Assembly (NCBI RefSeq): GCF_029623955.1
Contig: NZ_JARSBP010000011.1
Span: 1 to 64,000 of the forward strand
Direction: 5' to 3'
Length of the DNA: 64,000 nt
From: Mycobacterium sp. 236(2023)
Lineage (GTDB): Bacteria; Actinomycetota; Actinomycetes; Mycobacteriales; Mycobacteriaceae
Every line of letters begins with the position of its first letter. Positions within the stretch are counted from its first letter, which is position 1. This document shows, one piece after another, positions 19,731 through 28,091 of this stretch. The notes beneath the pieces are model-generated. The model made no database searches. It saw only the letters and a program-made list of their open reading frames with translations, and was not told the DNA's origin. The position numbers were made by a program, and so were the translations under genes.

Positions 19731-20758
19731 CGGATGGCCTGACACCCACCACGACCGACGCGTCACCGTCACGACTTCGCAGCCGCCTTCGCACGTTCAC
19801 CGGAATCGCGGGGATCGTCTCGGCAGTAAGCGCCGGGATGGGTGTGGCCGCCCATTTCTTCGGGCCGGTCAGCACTGTCGTGACGTTGTTGGCGTCGTTC
19901 ACCCCACTTTTCGTCGTGCTCGCCGTCCTGTCCGCGGTGATCCTCGCCGCGGCGCGGATGTGGTTCGCGGTGCTGGCCGCCGTCGCGATCGTGGTGGTCG
20001 GTGTGGCATCCCAACTGCCGCTCTTCATCGGCGAGCAGCCGACCGCCTCCGGGGAGGCTCCCACTCTGCGGATTCTGCAGGCCAATCTCCGGCTGGGTGA
20101 AGCCGACCCGTCTGCGCTGGTGGACCGGGTCCGCGGCAGCGGTGTCGACGTGCTGACCGTGGCGGAGCTGACCGGGCCCGCGGTGGACAAACTCGCCGCG
20201 GCCGGGCTGCGTGAGTGGCTGCCGTACTCCTACGTGCGCGCCGATTACGGCGGCAGCGGCGAAGGCATCTACTCGCGATACCCACTCACAGATACCGCGG
20301 CCCTGACCGGGCTCGAACATCACAATCTGCGCGCGACGATCCAGGTGCCCGGCGCGGTGCCGGTGACGGTCTATGCGCTGCATCCGCTGCCGCCGTACCC
20401 CGAGCCTGCGTGGAGATGGGCGGCGGAACTGGACCGAATCGGCGCGATTCTCGCCGAGGAGCGGGGACCCCTGATCGTCGGAGCCGATTTCAACTCGACG
20501 TACGACCACGAGCGTTACCGCCACCTGCTGAATGTCGGCGCCCGCGACGGCGCGGATCTGGTGGATGCCGGCGAGTACCTCGGCTCGGGGATCGTCGCCA
20601 CGTATCCCGCCGACCAGTGGTTCCCCGCGGTGCTCGGCATCGACAAGATCCTCGCCCGGGGTGCCACGCCGCTGTCATTTGTGCGTGTTGACCTGCCCGG
20701 CTCCGATCATCACGCGGTCATGGGGGACGTCCGGTTGCCCCCGCTCACGCAGCCCTGA
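19727..20758 (+). CDS. Membrane-anchored endonuclease/exonuclease/phosphatase-fold protein
   Basis: The 343-residue protein has three membrane helices in residues 25-100, followed by a catalytic domain of the EEP superfamily. The usual catalytic points are visible: ILQANLRLG (Asn), TVAELTG (Glu), VYALHPLPPYP (His), IVGADFNSTYD (Asp/Asn) and PGSDHHAVMGDV (terminal Ser-Asp-His). The superfamily includes phosphodiesterases, sphingomyelinases and nucleases. The position behind membrane helices suggests a lipid- or envelope-linked phosphoester outside the membrane, which is inference. It overlaps the isomerase-like gene by 4 nt and ends before a 510-bp gap. Confidence 0.82.
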   Translation: MTDGLTPTTTDASPSRLRSRLRTFTGIAGIVSAVSAGMGVAAHFFGPVSTVVTLLASFTPLFVVLAVLSAVILAAARMWFAVLAAVAIVVVGVASQLPLFIGEQPTASGEAPTLRILQANLRLGEADPSALVDRVRGSGVDVLTVAELTGPAVDKLAAAGLREWLPYSYVRADYGGSGEGIYSRYPLTDTAALTGLEHHNLRATIQVPGAVPVTVYALHPLPPYPEPAWRWAAELDRIGAILAEERGPLIVGADFNSTYDHERYRHLLNVGARDGADLVDAGEYLGSGIVATYPADQWFPAVLGIDKILARGATPLSFVRVDLPGSDHHAVMGDVRLPPLTQP

Positions 20759-21268
20759 CGCACCGGTTCACGCAGTCCTCCCCTCGTCGGTGATCGGCAG
20801 CCGCGCCAAAGTTTGACGCCATCGTGCATTTGTGGATACGGCGAGCGGCGTTGCTAAAAATGCGCGAATGTTGTCGATTTCGATTGCAACGAGTTTCGCT
20901 ATACCGGTTGTGCCCACGTCGTTGGCTGGCGAACCGGATCCTGGACGGCCGCCGAATCGGGCCTGCCTTGTGGCGGTTCCTGACTCTTTTACAGTGCAAA
21001 GATGGGTTCTATCCAGCGGCTCAGGCTGTTTCGAAGAGCGGCGGACGGGGCCTTGCCACATGTCCGGTTACGCCACTGAATATTACTTAGGTGTGCCAAA
21101 CATGTGATGCTGGTCATATGGTGGACATTCACCCTGTCATAAGTTGCCGGTGTTCGCTAACGTTCTGTCCAGTTACGGTATGTTTTATTTTTGACGACAG
21201 CGTCAGGACGCTGCGACGGTCTTTCGGGGCCTCGGCGCCGGCATTAGTGCGAGAAGGAGATTCGCGAC
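20759..21268. promoter_or_regulatory. AT-richer leader region of the glycan operon
   Basis: This 510-bp stretch has no convincing gene. From about 20810 to 21200 it is visibly less GC-rich than its neighbours, with runs such as TTGCTAAAAATG, GAATATTACTTAGG and TATGTTTTATTTTTGACG. TATGTT at 21179-21184 fits the TANNNT -10 pattern, and the first gene has AGAAGGAGA at 21252-21260. It is the likely promoter and control region of the six-gene glycosyltransferase operon. AT-rich leaders of this kind are typical targets of the Lsr2 silencer, but no site can be proven by eye. Confidence 0.5.
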
Positions 21269-22108
21269 GTGACGGATGTAGCACCCGAGGCGCTGTTGCC
21301 CGCGCGGTCCGAACTCAACGGCTATTCCGACTCCTACAGCGACGATGTCCACGAATCTGGGTCCGCGTCGAGCCACGCGCCGACCGTCACTGTCGTCCTG
21401 CCGACACGGAACGAGGCGCGGAATCTGCCTTACGTGGCCAAGCGGATGCCGCCCGTCGACCAGATTGTCGTCATCGACGGCGGCTCGACCGACGGCACCG
21501 CCGACGTCGCTCGTCAGCTGTGGCCGGAGGCCACCGTGATCGAACAGACCAGGGCTGGTAAAGGCAACGCGCTGGCATGCGGCTTCCTCGCCGCCACCGG
21601 AGACATCATCGTCATGATCGACGGCGACGGCTCGACCGATCCCGCCGAGATCCCGCTGTTCGTCGCGGCCCTCGTGGCCGGTGCAGACCTCGCGAAGGGC
21701 AGTCGCTTCTCGCGTGGCGGCGGCAGCGACGACATCACGCACTTCCGGCGGCTGGGCAACAAAGGGCTCAACGGGCTGGTCAACTGGCTGTTCAAAACCG
21801 AGTTCAGTGACCTGTGCTACGGCTACAACGCGTTCTGGCGTCGCAACCTCGAAGGCCTCGACCTGCCGGCGATCGAACTCTCCGAGCCGCAATGGGGCGA
21901 CGGATTCGAGATCGAGACCGTGATCAACGTCCGTGCCGCCCGACAGGGCTGGGCCATCGACGAGGTGGGCAGCTTCGAAGGCAGGCGCATCTACGGCCGC
22001 AGCAACCTCAATGCGGTCACCGACGGTCTCAGGGTGTTGCGCACCATCAGTCGCGAGCGTCGCGAGCACCGGGCGGGGCGCACCGCCGCGGTCGCCGGCT
22101 GGGCATAG
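21269..22108 (+). CDS. Family 2 glycosyltransferase (polyprenyl-phosphate sugar synthase-like)
   Basis: The 279-residue protein is a GT-A fold transferase. After a 35-residue polar N-terminus come VTVVLPTRNEARNLPYV, the nucleotide-binding IVVIDGGSTDGT, GKGNALACGF and the metal-binding IDGDGSTDP. This layout matches dolichyl/polyprenyl-phosphate mannose or glucose synthases, without the C-terminal membrane helices some of them have. It would load a sugar from a nucleotide donor onto a lipid carrier or growing chain on the cytosolic face. The GTG start has a good ribosome-binding site. Its stop overlaps the next start by one base, opening a tightly coupled six-gene operon. Confidence 0.85.
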   Translation: MTDVAPEALLPARSELNGYSDSYSDDVHESGSASSHAPTVTVVLPTRNEARNLPYVAKRMPPVDQIVVIDGGSTDGTADVARQLWPEATVIEQTRAGKGNALACGFLAATGDIIVMIDGDGSTDPAEIPLFVAALVAGADLAKGSRFSRGGGSDDITHFRRLGNKGLNGLVNWLFKTEFSDLCYGYNAFWRRNLEGLDLPAIELSEPQWGDGFEIETVINVRAARQGWAIDEVGSFEGRRIYGRSNLNAVTDGLRVLRTISRERREHRAGRTAAVAGWA

Positions 22109-23067
22109 TGTCTGCCCGTTTCACCTCGCACGACCAGCCGTACCCCACCGCACCATCACTGAGCGTCGTCATCTGTTGTTACACCGAACGACGTCGCCGG
22201 AGCCTGGCTGCAGGCGCCGACGCCGCGCTTCGTCAGCTCGCCTCCGGTGACGAACTGATCCTCGTCGTCGACGGCAACGAAGATCTCTTCCACGATCTGT
22301 GCGCCGATTACGGCGATCGACTCACGGTTGTCGCCAACGCTCATCGCCGCGGTCTCTCCGGTGCCCGCAACACCGGCCTCGAGACGGCCTCCGGTGATGT
22401 CGTGGTCTTCCTGGACGACGATGCGGCGCTGCTGCCGGATGCGCTCGGGAGCGTGCGTTCCACGTTTGTCGACGACGGAATCACCGCGATGGGGGGAGCG
22501 GTCCACCCGTACTGGCACTCGGGCTCTCGGCCAACCTGGTTCCCGCCGGAATTCGGTTGGGTCGTGGGTTGCGATTACCGAGGGCTACCGTCCGACGGGG
22601 CCCCGATTCGCAACCCCATCGGCGCCGCGATGGCCGTTCGGCGCGAACATCTGGCCGACATTGGCGGATTCAGTGATCGTCTCGGGCGTGTCGGCACGCT
22701 CCCGACGGGTTGTGAAGAGACGATGATGGGCATCGAACTCGTACGTAGCAACCCACACTCACACATCGTGCGTCGGACCGCCTTCGCGGTCACGCACGAG
22801 GTGCCGCATGACCGGGCCACCGTGTCCTACTTCATGCAGCGCTGCTTTCACGAGGGCCGCAGCAAGGCCATCCTCACGCAGCTGTGCGGGCAGCAGTCCT
22901 CGCTGGAAAGCGAACGGGCCTACACGACGAGGACGCTGCCGTCGGGGATGTGGCACGCACGTCGTCATCCATCCCGCGTCATGGCCATCGTCGCGGGACT
23001 CTTCGTCACCGCCGCCGGTTATGTCGTCGGCCGCACTCAAACCCTGCGAACGCCCGAGATTCGGTGA
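22108..23067 (+). CDS. Family 2 glycosyltransferase
   Basis: The 319-residue protein is a second GT2 enzyme. It has LSVVICCYTERR at the N-terminus, RGLSGARNTGLETASGD, and VVFLDDDAALLPD with the metal-binding acidic cluster. A later GCEETMMGIEL is a likely ED(D)-type catalytic motif with Glu-Glu in place of Glu-Asp. A hydrophobic stretch near the C-terminus (VMAIVAGLFVTAAGYVVG) may attach it to the membrane. GTG 22108 uses the last base of the preceding stop; the frame is open further upstream but inside the first glycosyltransferase. It is likely to elongate the glycan begun by its neighbour. Confidence 0.85.
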   Translation: MSARFTSHDQPYPTAPSLSVVICCYTERRRRSLAAGADAALRQLASGDELILVVDGNEDLFHDLCADYGDRLTVVANAHRRGLSGARNTGLETASGDVVVFLDDDAALLPDALGSVRSTFVDDGITAMGGAVHPYWHSGSRPTWFPPEFGWVVGCDYRGLPSDGAPIRNPIGAAMAVRREHLADIGGFSDRLGRVGTLPTGCEETMMGIELVRSNPHSHIVRRTAFAVTHEVPHDRATVSYFMQRCFHEGRSKAILTQLCGQQSSLESERAYTTRTLPSGMWHARRHPSRVMAIVAGLFVTAAGYVVGRTQTLRTPEIR

Positions 23068-23738
23068 TGGGTACAGCCTCGGGCTGGCTCGTCAACCCCC
23101 GGGTGACCGGGTGGGTATCGCTGATGACATTGCTGTACTTCGTCGCGGAGTGGATCGTGTCGGCGACCTGGCGGGGGAACTACAGTTACCGAGAGGATCT
23201 GTTGAGCCCCCTCGGGGTGGCGTACTGCGGTCCGGCGGGTGACTGGCCCTGCAGCGAGCTCTACCCGCTGATGAACGTCAGTCTGCTGGTCACGGGCCTC
23301 GCGATCACCATCGTTGCCGCGAGCTTCCTCGTGCAGCAGGTGACCGACCCCGGCCACGCGGTGCTGCTGATGGGTTCGGGGCTGGGCCTCTACGCCTGCG
23401 GCATCTTCACCAACCAGGTCGACTACACGCTGAACACCACGGCGCTGGTCACGTTCATGTCGCTGGGATCGGTAAGCATTCTGTTCATCGCCATGGGATC
23501 GGCGACCAAGATGACCGTCGAGCGTCGGGGCGTTGCCGTCATCGCCGGAGCCGTGAGCATGGTCGGGTTCCTGGCTTTCGTGGGTGGGCAGACCGTGTTC
23601 GGTCCCGGCGGTGCGCAACGCATGGCCGTGTACGGCATCCTGATCGCCGTCATCGCGCTCGGAACCGCGGGGATACGGACGCCACCACGGCGCGGCCGTC
23701 ACGCAGCGGGCCGCAACCTCGCCGGGGCAACGCGATGA
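23067..23738 (+). CDS. DUF998 family integral membrane protein
   Basis: The 223-residue protein has six predicted membrane helices and resembles DUF998 proteins. Recognisable points are an early SATWRGNYSYREDLLSPLG loop, paired cysteines in an outside loop (YCGPAGDWPCSELYP), and a GLGLYACGIF helix. The family has no established function. ATG 23067 shares one base with the preceding stop (TGATG), and the stop overlaps the GH16 gene by 4 nt. Its place inside the operon suggests a role at the membrane in making or moving the glycan, which is inference. Confidence 0.78.
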   Translation: MGTASGWLVNPRVTGWVSLMTLLYFVAEWIVSATWRGNYSYREDLLSPLGVAYCGPAGDWPCSELYPLMNVSLLVTGLAITIVAASFLVQQVTDPGHAVLLMGSGLGLYACGIFTNQVDYTLNTTALVTFMSLGSVSILFIAMGSATKMTVERRGVAVIAGAVSMVGFLAFVGGQTVFGPGGAQRMAVYGILIAVIALGTAGIRTPPRRGRHAAGRNLAGATR

Positions 23739-24538
23739 TCCGTCGCTTCGCCGTGGCGCTCTGCGTCGTCGCGCTGACCGGATGCAGCATGCCGCCGACG
23801 GTCGGTCGGGCCGAACCGACCGGTCCGCGCGTGTTGTTCTCCGACGACTTCGACGGGCCTGCCGGCACATCGCCGTCACCCCAATGGCATTTCGAGACCG
23901 GCGGTGGCGGCTGGGGCAACAACGAGATGCAGACCTACACAGACGATCCGGACAACGCCAGCCTCGACGGTTCAGGACATCTGGCCATCTCCGCCCGGGG
24001 AAGCTCCCTGGATCAGATCACGTCGGCGCGCATCACGACCAAGGGCACGTTCGACTTCACCTCGGGACGTGCCGAAGCCCGCATCAAGCTGCCGGCCGGA
24101 GCCGGCCTGCATCCGGCCTTCTGGCTGCTGGGGAGCAACATCGACGAGGTCAGCTGGCCCGAGGCCGGCGAGATCGACGTGATCGAAACCCTCAACCTGG
24201 CCCCGGAGTTCCACACCGGAGTCCACGCCCCGAGTGCGGACTCTGAACGGGGAGAGCAGGTCTCGGCATCCGGGCCCGCGCCGTTCCCGCTGGCCGGCGA
24301 GTTTCACACCTACTGGGTGGAGCGCACGCCCGGGCGAATCGTCACCGGTATCGACGAGCTGACGTTGTTCACCGTCACCCCCGCCGATCTGGAACCCGGC
24401 AGCCGCTGGGTGTTCGACGCCCCGTTCTTCCTGCTGCTCAACGTCGCCGTGGGCGGAGACTGGCCGGGACCGCCCGACCCGTCCACCCCGAATCCGTCCA
24501 CCATGCTGGTCGACTGGGTCCGGGTGACGGCGTTGTGA
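23735..24538 (+). CDS. GH16 family endoglucanase-type lipoprotein
   Basis: The 267-residue protein has a lipoprotein signal with lipobox LTGC (Cys17), so it should be anchored to the outer face of the membrane. The mature part is a glycoside hydrolase family 16 jelly-roll. It carries the catalytic EIDVIE at residues 146-151, where Glu146 is nucleophile and Glu151 acid/base, plus the substrate-cleft segments WGNNEMQTYTDD and HPAFWLLG. GH16 enzymes cut or transglycosylate beta-1,3(1,4)-glucans, galactans or related chains. In this operon it may trim, release or cross-link the polymer made by the glycosyltransferases. It is co-translated with both neighbours through 4-nt overlaps. Confidence 0.88.
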   Translation: MIRRFAVALCVVALTGCSMPPTVGRAEPTGPRVLFSDDFDGPAGTSPSPQWHFETGGGGWGNNEMQTYTDDPDNASLDGSGHLAISARGSSLDQITSARITTKGTFDFTSGRAEARIKLPAGAGLHPAFWLLGSNIDEVSWPEAGEIDVIETLNLAPEFHTGVHAPSADSERGEQVSASGPAPFPLAGEFHTYWVERTPGRIVTGIDELTLFTVTPADLEPGSRWVFDAPFFLLLNVAVGGDWPGPPDPSTPNPSTMLVDWVRVTAL

Positions 24539-25815
24539 CGCCACTGATCTCGCTCGAGCCGGCCATGCCTCTGCAGGCAGAGTCGACGTGGCCGCATGCG
24601 GTCTGGATCGGAATGCTCGACGTCGACGACTGCGCACCCGACTCCGGTAAGGAGATCGAGTTCGAAGCGCGGCATGCCGGTGGTTACCATCAGGCGCGCG
24701 TGCTGGTCCGCCACCTCGGCACGCCCGTCGCGTTCGTCGAGGCCCCCATTTACAAAGGCGTTGTGCGGCTGCCGATTCCGGTGTGCAGCGTGGCCCACGA
24801 GCCGCCCCCGGAGGGCCCACTGCCGCCGATCTCGGTGGTGCTGTGCACACGAGACCGACCCGACCAGGCCCTCGACGCAGTGCGCTCGATCCTGGCGCTG
24901 GACTATCCCGACTTCGAGGTCGTCGTCGTCGACAACGCCGCGCGTACCGACGCCACCGCCCAGGTGGTGCGGGATCTCGCCGATCCGAGAGTGCGCCTGG
25001 TGGCCGAACCTGTGCCGGGGCTGTCGACCGCCAGGAATACCGGGCTTCGGGCAGCCCGTCACGACGTGGTGGCGTTCACCGACGACGATGTGGTCGTCGA
25101 TCCGTTGTGGCTGCGACACATCGCCCGCGGTTTCTCGCGCGCCCCTTTCGTCACCTGTGTGTCGGGTCTTGTCCCCAGCGGTGAATTGCGAACCGCCGCA
25201 CAGGCCTACTTCGATCAGCGGGTCTCGTGGGCGGGATCCCTGAAGCCCCGGGTGTACAGCATGGCGGCTCCTCCCGCCGATCAACCGCTGTTCCCGTTTC
25301 AGGTCGGCCGATTCGGGACTGGGGCCAATTTCGCGGTTCAGCGTGACCGGATCCTCGAGCTCGGCGGGTTCGATGAGGCGCTCGGCGCGGGGACCGCATC
25401 CCAGGGCGGCGAGGATCTCGACATATTCTTCAGGGTGCTCGCCGCGGGCGACGTGCTGGCGACCGAACCGGCCGCGATCGTGTGGCACCGGCATCGCAGC
25501 GACAACGAGGCGCTGTTGAAGCAGGCCCGCGGGTACGGATTGGGCCTCGGCGCGTGGCTGACCAAGGTCGTGCTGAACTCCGAGCACCGCAGACTGGCGG
25601 CACACGTCATCCGGCGCCGCTTCGGGTCGTCACTGCGCGCAGGTGCCGATTACGGCGCGATGGCGTCGCCGAATCGAATTCCCCGCGGGCTGGGTGACGA
25701 CGTCCCGTCGTCGGTGGGCCGCATCGAGGTGCTGGCCGTCCTCGCGGGCCCCAGAGCCTTGTGGCAAGGCAAGCGGCAGCAGGCGCGCAACAACGCGCTG
25801 AAACGTCGCCGATGA
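24535..25815 (+). CDS. Family 2 glycosyltransferase with N-terminal extension
   Basis: The 426-residue protein has about 95 N-terminal residues of unknown type, then a GT2 domain. Visible motifs are ISVVLCTRDRPDQ, FEVVVVDNAARTD, GLSTARNTGLRAARHD and the metal-binding VAFTDDDVVVDP. Later come RFGTGANFAVQRD and GGEDLDIFFRVL, with the catalytic ED pair, and WHRHRSDNEALLKQARGYG, which is frequent in GT2 enzymes with membrane-bound acceptors. This is the third GT2 of the operon. GTG 24535 overlaps the GH16 stop by 4 nt. The donor sugar and linkage cannot be told. Confidence 0.85.
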   Translation: MTPLISLEPAMPLQAESTWPHAVWIGMLDVDDCAPDSGKEIEFEARHAGGYHQARVLVRHLGTPVAFVEAPIYKGVVRLPIPVCSVAHEPPPEGPLPPISVVLCTRDRPDQALDAVRSILALDYPDFEVVVVDNAARTDATAQVVRDLADPRVRLVAEPVPGLSTARNTGLRAARHDVVAFTDDDVVVDPLWLRHIARGFSRAPFVTCVSGLVPSGELRTAAQAYFDQRVSWAGSLKPRVYSMAAPPADQPLFPFQVGRFGTGANFAVQRDRILELGGFDEALGAGTASQGGEDLDIFFRVLAAGDVLATEPAAIVWHRHRSDNEALLKQARGYGLGLGAWLTKVVLNSEHRRLAAHVIRRRFGSSLRAGADYGAMASPNRIPRGLGDDVPSSVGRIEVLAVLAGPRALWQGKRQQARNNALKRRR

Positions 25816-28082
25816 CGGTGACGCTCGAACGGGGACCGGCAATGCCGGGACTCGCGCGCCATCGAGCGACCGGATCTTCGCGCCGAAATACGCCGCAGCG
25901 GACCAAACCTCCCGCGCACCGGAAACCACCCGCGCACCGCAAGCCGCCGAGTCGGCGCCGGATCCCGATCCTGCCCGTGCGCATGGTCGACCTCGCCGGG
26001 GTCGGCGCCGCGGCGGGCGCCGTCGCGCTGATGCCGCTGCCGAGCAGCGTGCGCGCGATCGCGCTCGCGGTGTTCATCGCGATCGGGCCCGGGGCGGCGG
26101 TGCTGACCTGGGTTCGTATCCCGCGACGGGTCCTTCTCTCGACGCTTCCGGTGCTCGGGATGGCCATCGTCACGCTGGTGGCGATCACTGCGATGTGGTC
26201 TTACCGCTGGAATCCCATGCTCATCCTCTGGGTGCAGGTTGTGGGTGTCGGGGGCAGCAGCGTGTGGTGGTACTACCAGCGACGCGACAGCATCCTGGCG
26301 GCGGCGCGCCACTGGCATTGGCGCCGCATCGGTGAACATCCGTGGCTGCGCAAAAGTTTTGTGCGCCGGCACTTCTCGTTGATCCTCAGTGCGCTGGCCG
26401 TCGGGATCTGGTTGTTTGCGGTCCCCGGACTGCCCGGTGCCGATGCGAGCTATTACGGACTGCTGTTCTCGAAAACCGGTCCGCTGCTTGCCGTTTCCAT
26501 CGTGTTGTGCACGTGGGCATTCTTGGTCGCGATCCGGAATCGAAGGATCGTCCCCGCCGCGGTGGCGGTGATGGTCGCGATCATCGTCGCTCGCGTGACG
26601 ACGGTGGTCGCCACCGAAGTCCCGCTCTATGACTGGACCTACAAGCATCTGGCCGTCGTCGACTACATCATGGTGTACGGCCGTATCCAGCCCGACGGCA
26701 CCGACATCTACGCGCAGTGGGCGGCGTTCTTCACCACGTGGGCCTGGTTCTGCGACGTGACCGGTATCGCGGCCATGACGGTCGCCCATGTCTTCGCACC
26801 GGCGATGCACGTGTTGATCGCGCTGACCGTGTACACGGCGGCCCGTGCCATCTCCAGGTCTCGCCGCACCGCTCTGACCGCAGCCTTCATCGCCGAGATC
26901 GTGAACTGGGTTGGGCAGGACTACTTCTCGCCGCAGGCCTGGACGATTGTGCTGGTGTTCGGCATGTTCGCGCTGCTTCTGGCCTCGCCGCGCAGCAGGA
27001 ACTGCGGGATCCTGGCCATCCCCGTGTTCGCCGCGACCGTGCCGACCCACCAGCTGACCCCGTTCTGGGCGATGGGAGCGGTGGTTCTGCTGTGTCTGTT
27101 CAAACGCGCCAGACCTCGGTGGGTGGCGCTCGTGATGGTGCTGATCGCGGTCTGCTACCTGCTGCTCAACCTGGAAGCCGTTGCGCCGTATGGCCTGTTC
27201 TCGGGTGGGAGCCCGATAGAGAATGCGACCACCAATGTCGTCACGTCCGGGTTGCCCGCAAGGGACTTCACGGCGGCGGTGGTGCGCAGTCTCACGGTGG
27301 TCGTGGTGGTCACCGCCTTTGTGTGCGCCATATGGATGTGGCGTCGCAAGCGGCCTGTCCTGACGCTGTTCATCGCGGCGTTCAGCTCATTCGGTCTCCT
27401 GCTGGGGCAGAGCTACGGCGGTGAGGCGATCTTCCGGGTGTACCTGTACTCGATTCTCGGGTGTGCGCTGCTGATCGCCCCCGCGGTGGTCAAGGCGATC
27501 GACGGTGTCAGAGGCCGGGCCCGCCTGCCTGTCCGCACGGCAGCAGCCCTCGGCATGACCGGCGCGTCGGTGGCGGGGCTGCACGGTTACGTGGCGCTGT
27601 GGCCCTTGGTCTTCGAGACGCGATCCCAGATCGATCTGATGGAGACTCTCACCAGGGACGCTGACCTGCGTACCCGCGTCGTCTTGCTGCGCCTCGGGGG
27701 CATGCCGACGCGGCTCAACGCCGGCTACGTCGACCTCACCTTGTTCAACCCGTATTTCGACGAACCCGTGAGCTATGACCTGTGGGATCCGTCCGATCCG
27801 AACCTCGCCGAACGGAAAGCGACGTTCCCCAACGAAGAAGACCTCAAGACGCTCAACACGGAGATGACTGAAGGCAGCTACATCGTCTACGTCATCTTCA
27901 GCGAGCAATCCACCAAGGCGATCCGGTACTACGGCGACTTCCGCGCCGATGCCGTCGAAGTCGTACAAGAGGCCCTACGTCAGCAACCCCAGTGGGAGTT
28001 GATCTACGACGAGGGCGAGACCAAGGTGTGGCGCAGCGTCAACGACGAACTGGCGCCGGAGAATCGGGACGGCCAACCCTAG
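25812..28082 (+). CDS. Large polytopic membrane protein of the glycan operon
   Basis: The 756-residue protein starts with a basic cytosolic tail containing three near-identical hexapeptides (KPPAHR, KPPAHR, KPPSRR; residues 32-49). About twelve or more membrane helices follow, and an outside or soluble C-terminal domain of about 150 residues ends it. In the middle, EVPLYDWTYKHLAVVDYIMV and a loop with GTDIYAQWAAFF resemble catalytic loops of GT-C transferases or Wzy-type polymerases, but I cannot place it in a family. It could be a GT-C transferase, polymerase or flippase. ATG 25812 overlaps the GT2 stop by 4 nt; it is the last gene of the operon and converges on the acyltransferase gene. Confidence 0.75.
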   Translation: MTVTLERGPAMPGLARHRATGSSRRNTPQRTKPPAHRKPPAHRKPPSRRRIPILPVRMVDLAGVGAAAGAVALMPLPSSVRAIALAVFIAIGPGAAVLTWVRIPRRVLLSTLPVLGMAIVTLVAITAMWSYRWNPMLILWVQVVGVGGSSVWWYYQRRDSILAAARHWHWRRIGEHPWLRKSFVRRHFSLILSALAVGIWLFAVPGLPGADASYYGLLFSKTGPLLAVSIVLCTWAFLVAIRNRRIVPAAVAVMVAIIVARVTTVVATEVPLYDWTYKHLAVVDYIMVYGRIQPDGTDIYAQWAAFFTTWAWFCDVTGIAAMTVAHVFAPAMHVLIALTVYTAARAISRSRRTALTAAFIAEIVNWVGQDYFSPQAWTIVLVFGMFALLLASPRSRNCGILAIPVFAATVPTHQLTPFWAMGAVVLLCLFKRARPRWVALVMVLIAVCYLLLNLEAVAPYGLFSGGSPIENATTNVVTSGLPARDFTAAVVRSLTVVVVVTAFVCAIWMWRRKRPVLTLFIAAFSSFGLLLGQSYGGEAIFRVYLYSILGCALLIAPAVVKAIDGVRGRARLPVRTAAALGMTGASVAGLHGYVALWPLVFETRSQIDLMETLTRDADLRTRVVLLRLGGMPTRLNAGYVDLTLFNPYFDEPVSYDLWDPSDPNLAERKATFPNEEDLKTLNTEMTEGSYIVYVIFSEQSTKAIRYYGDFRADAVEVVQEALRQQPQWELIYDEGETKVWRSVNDELAPENRDGQP

Positions 28083-28091
28083 TCGCGGCCG

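Noticed and set aside
20824..21107. Short plus-strand frames (88 and 91 codons) in the AT-richer leader
   Set aside because: They have no ribosome-binding site, overlap each other in different frames and resemble no family; the region reads as regulatory.
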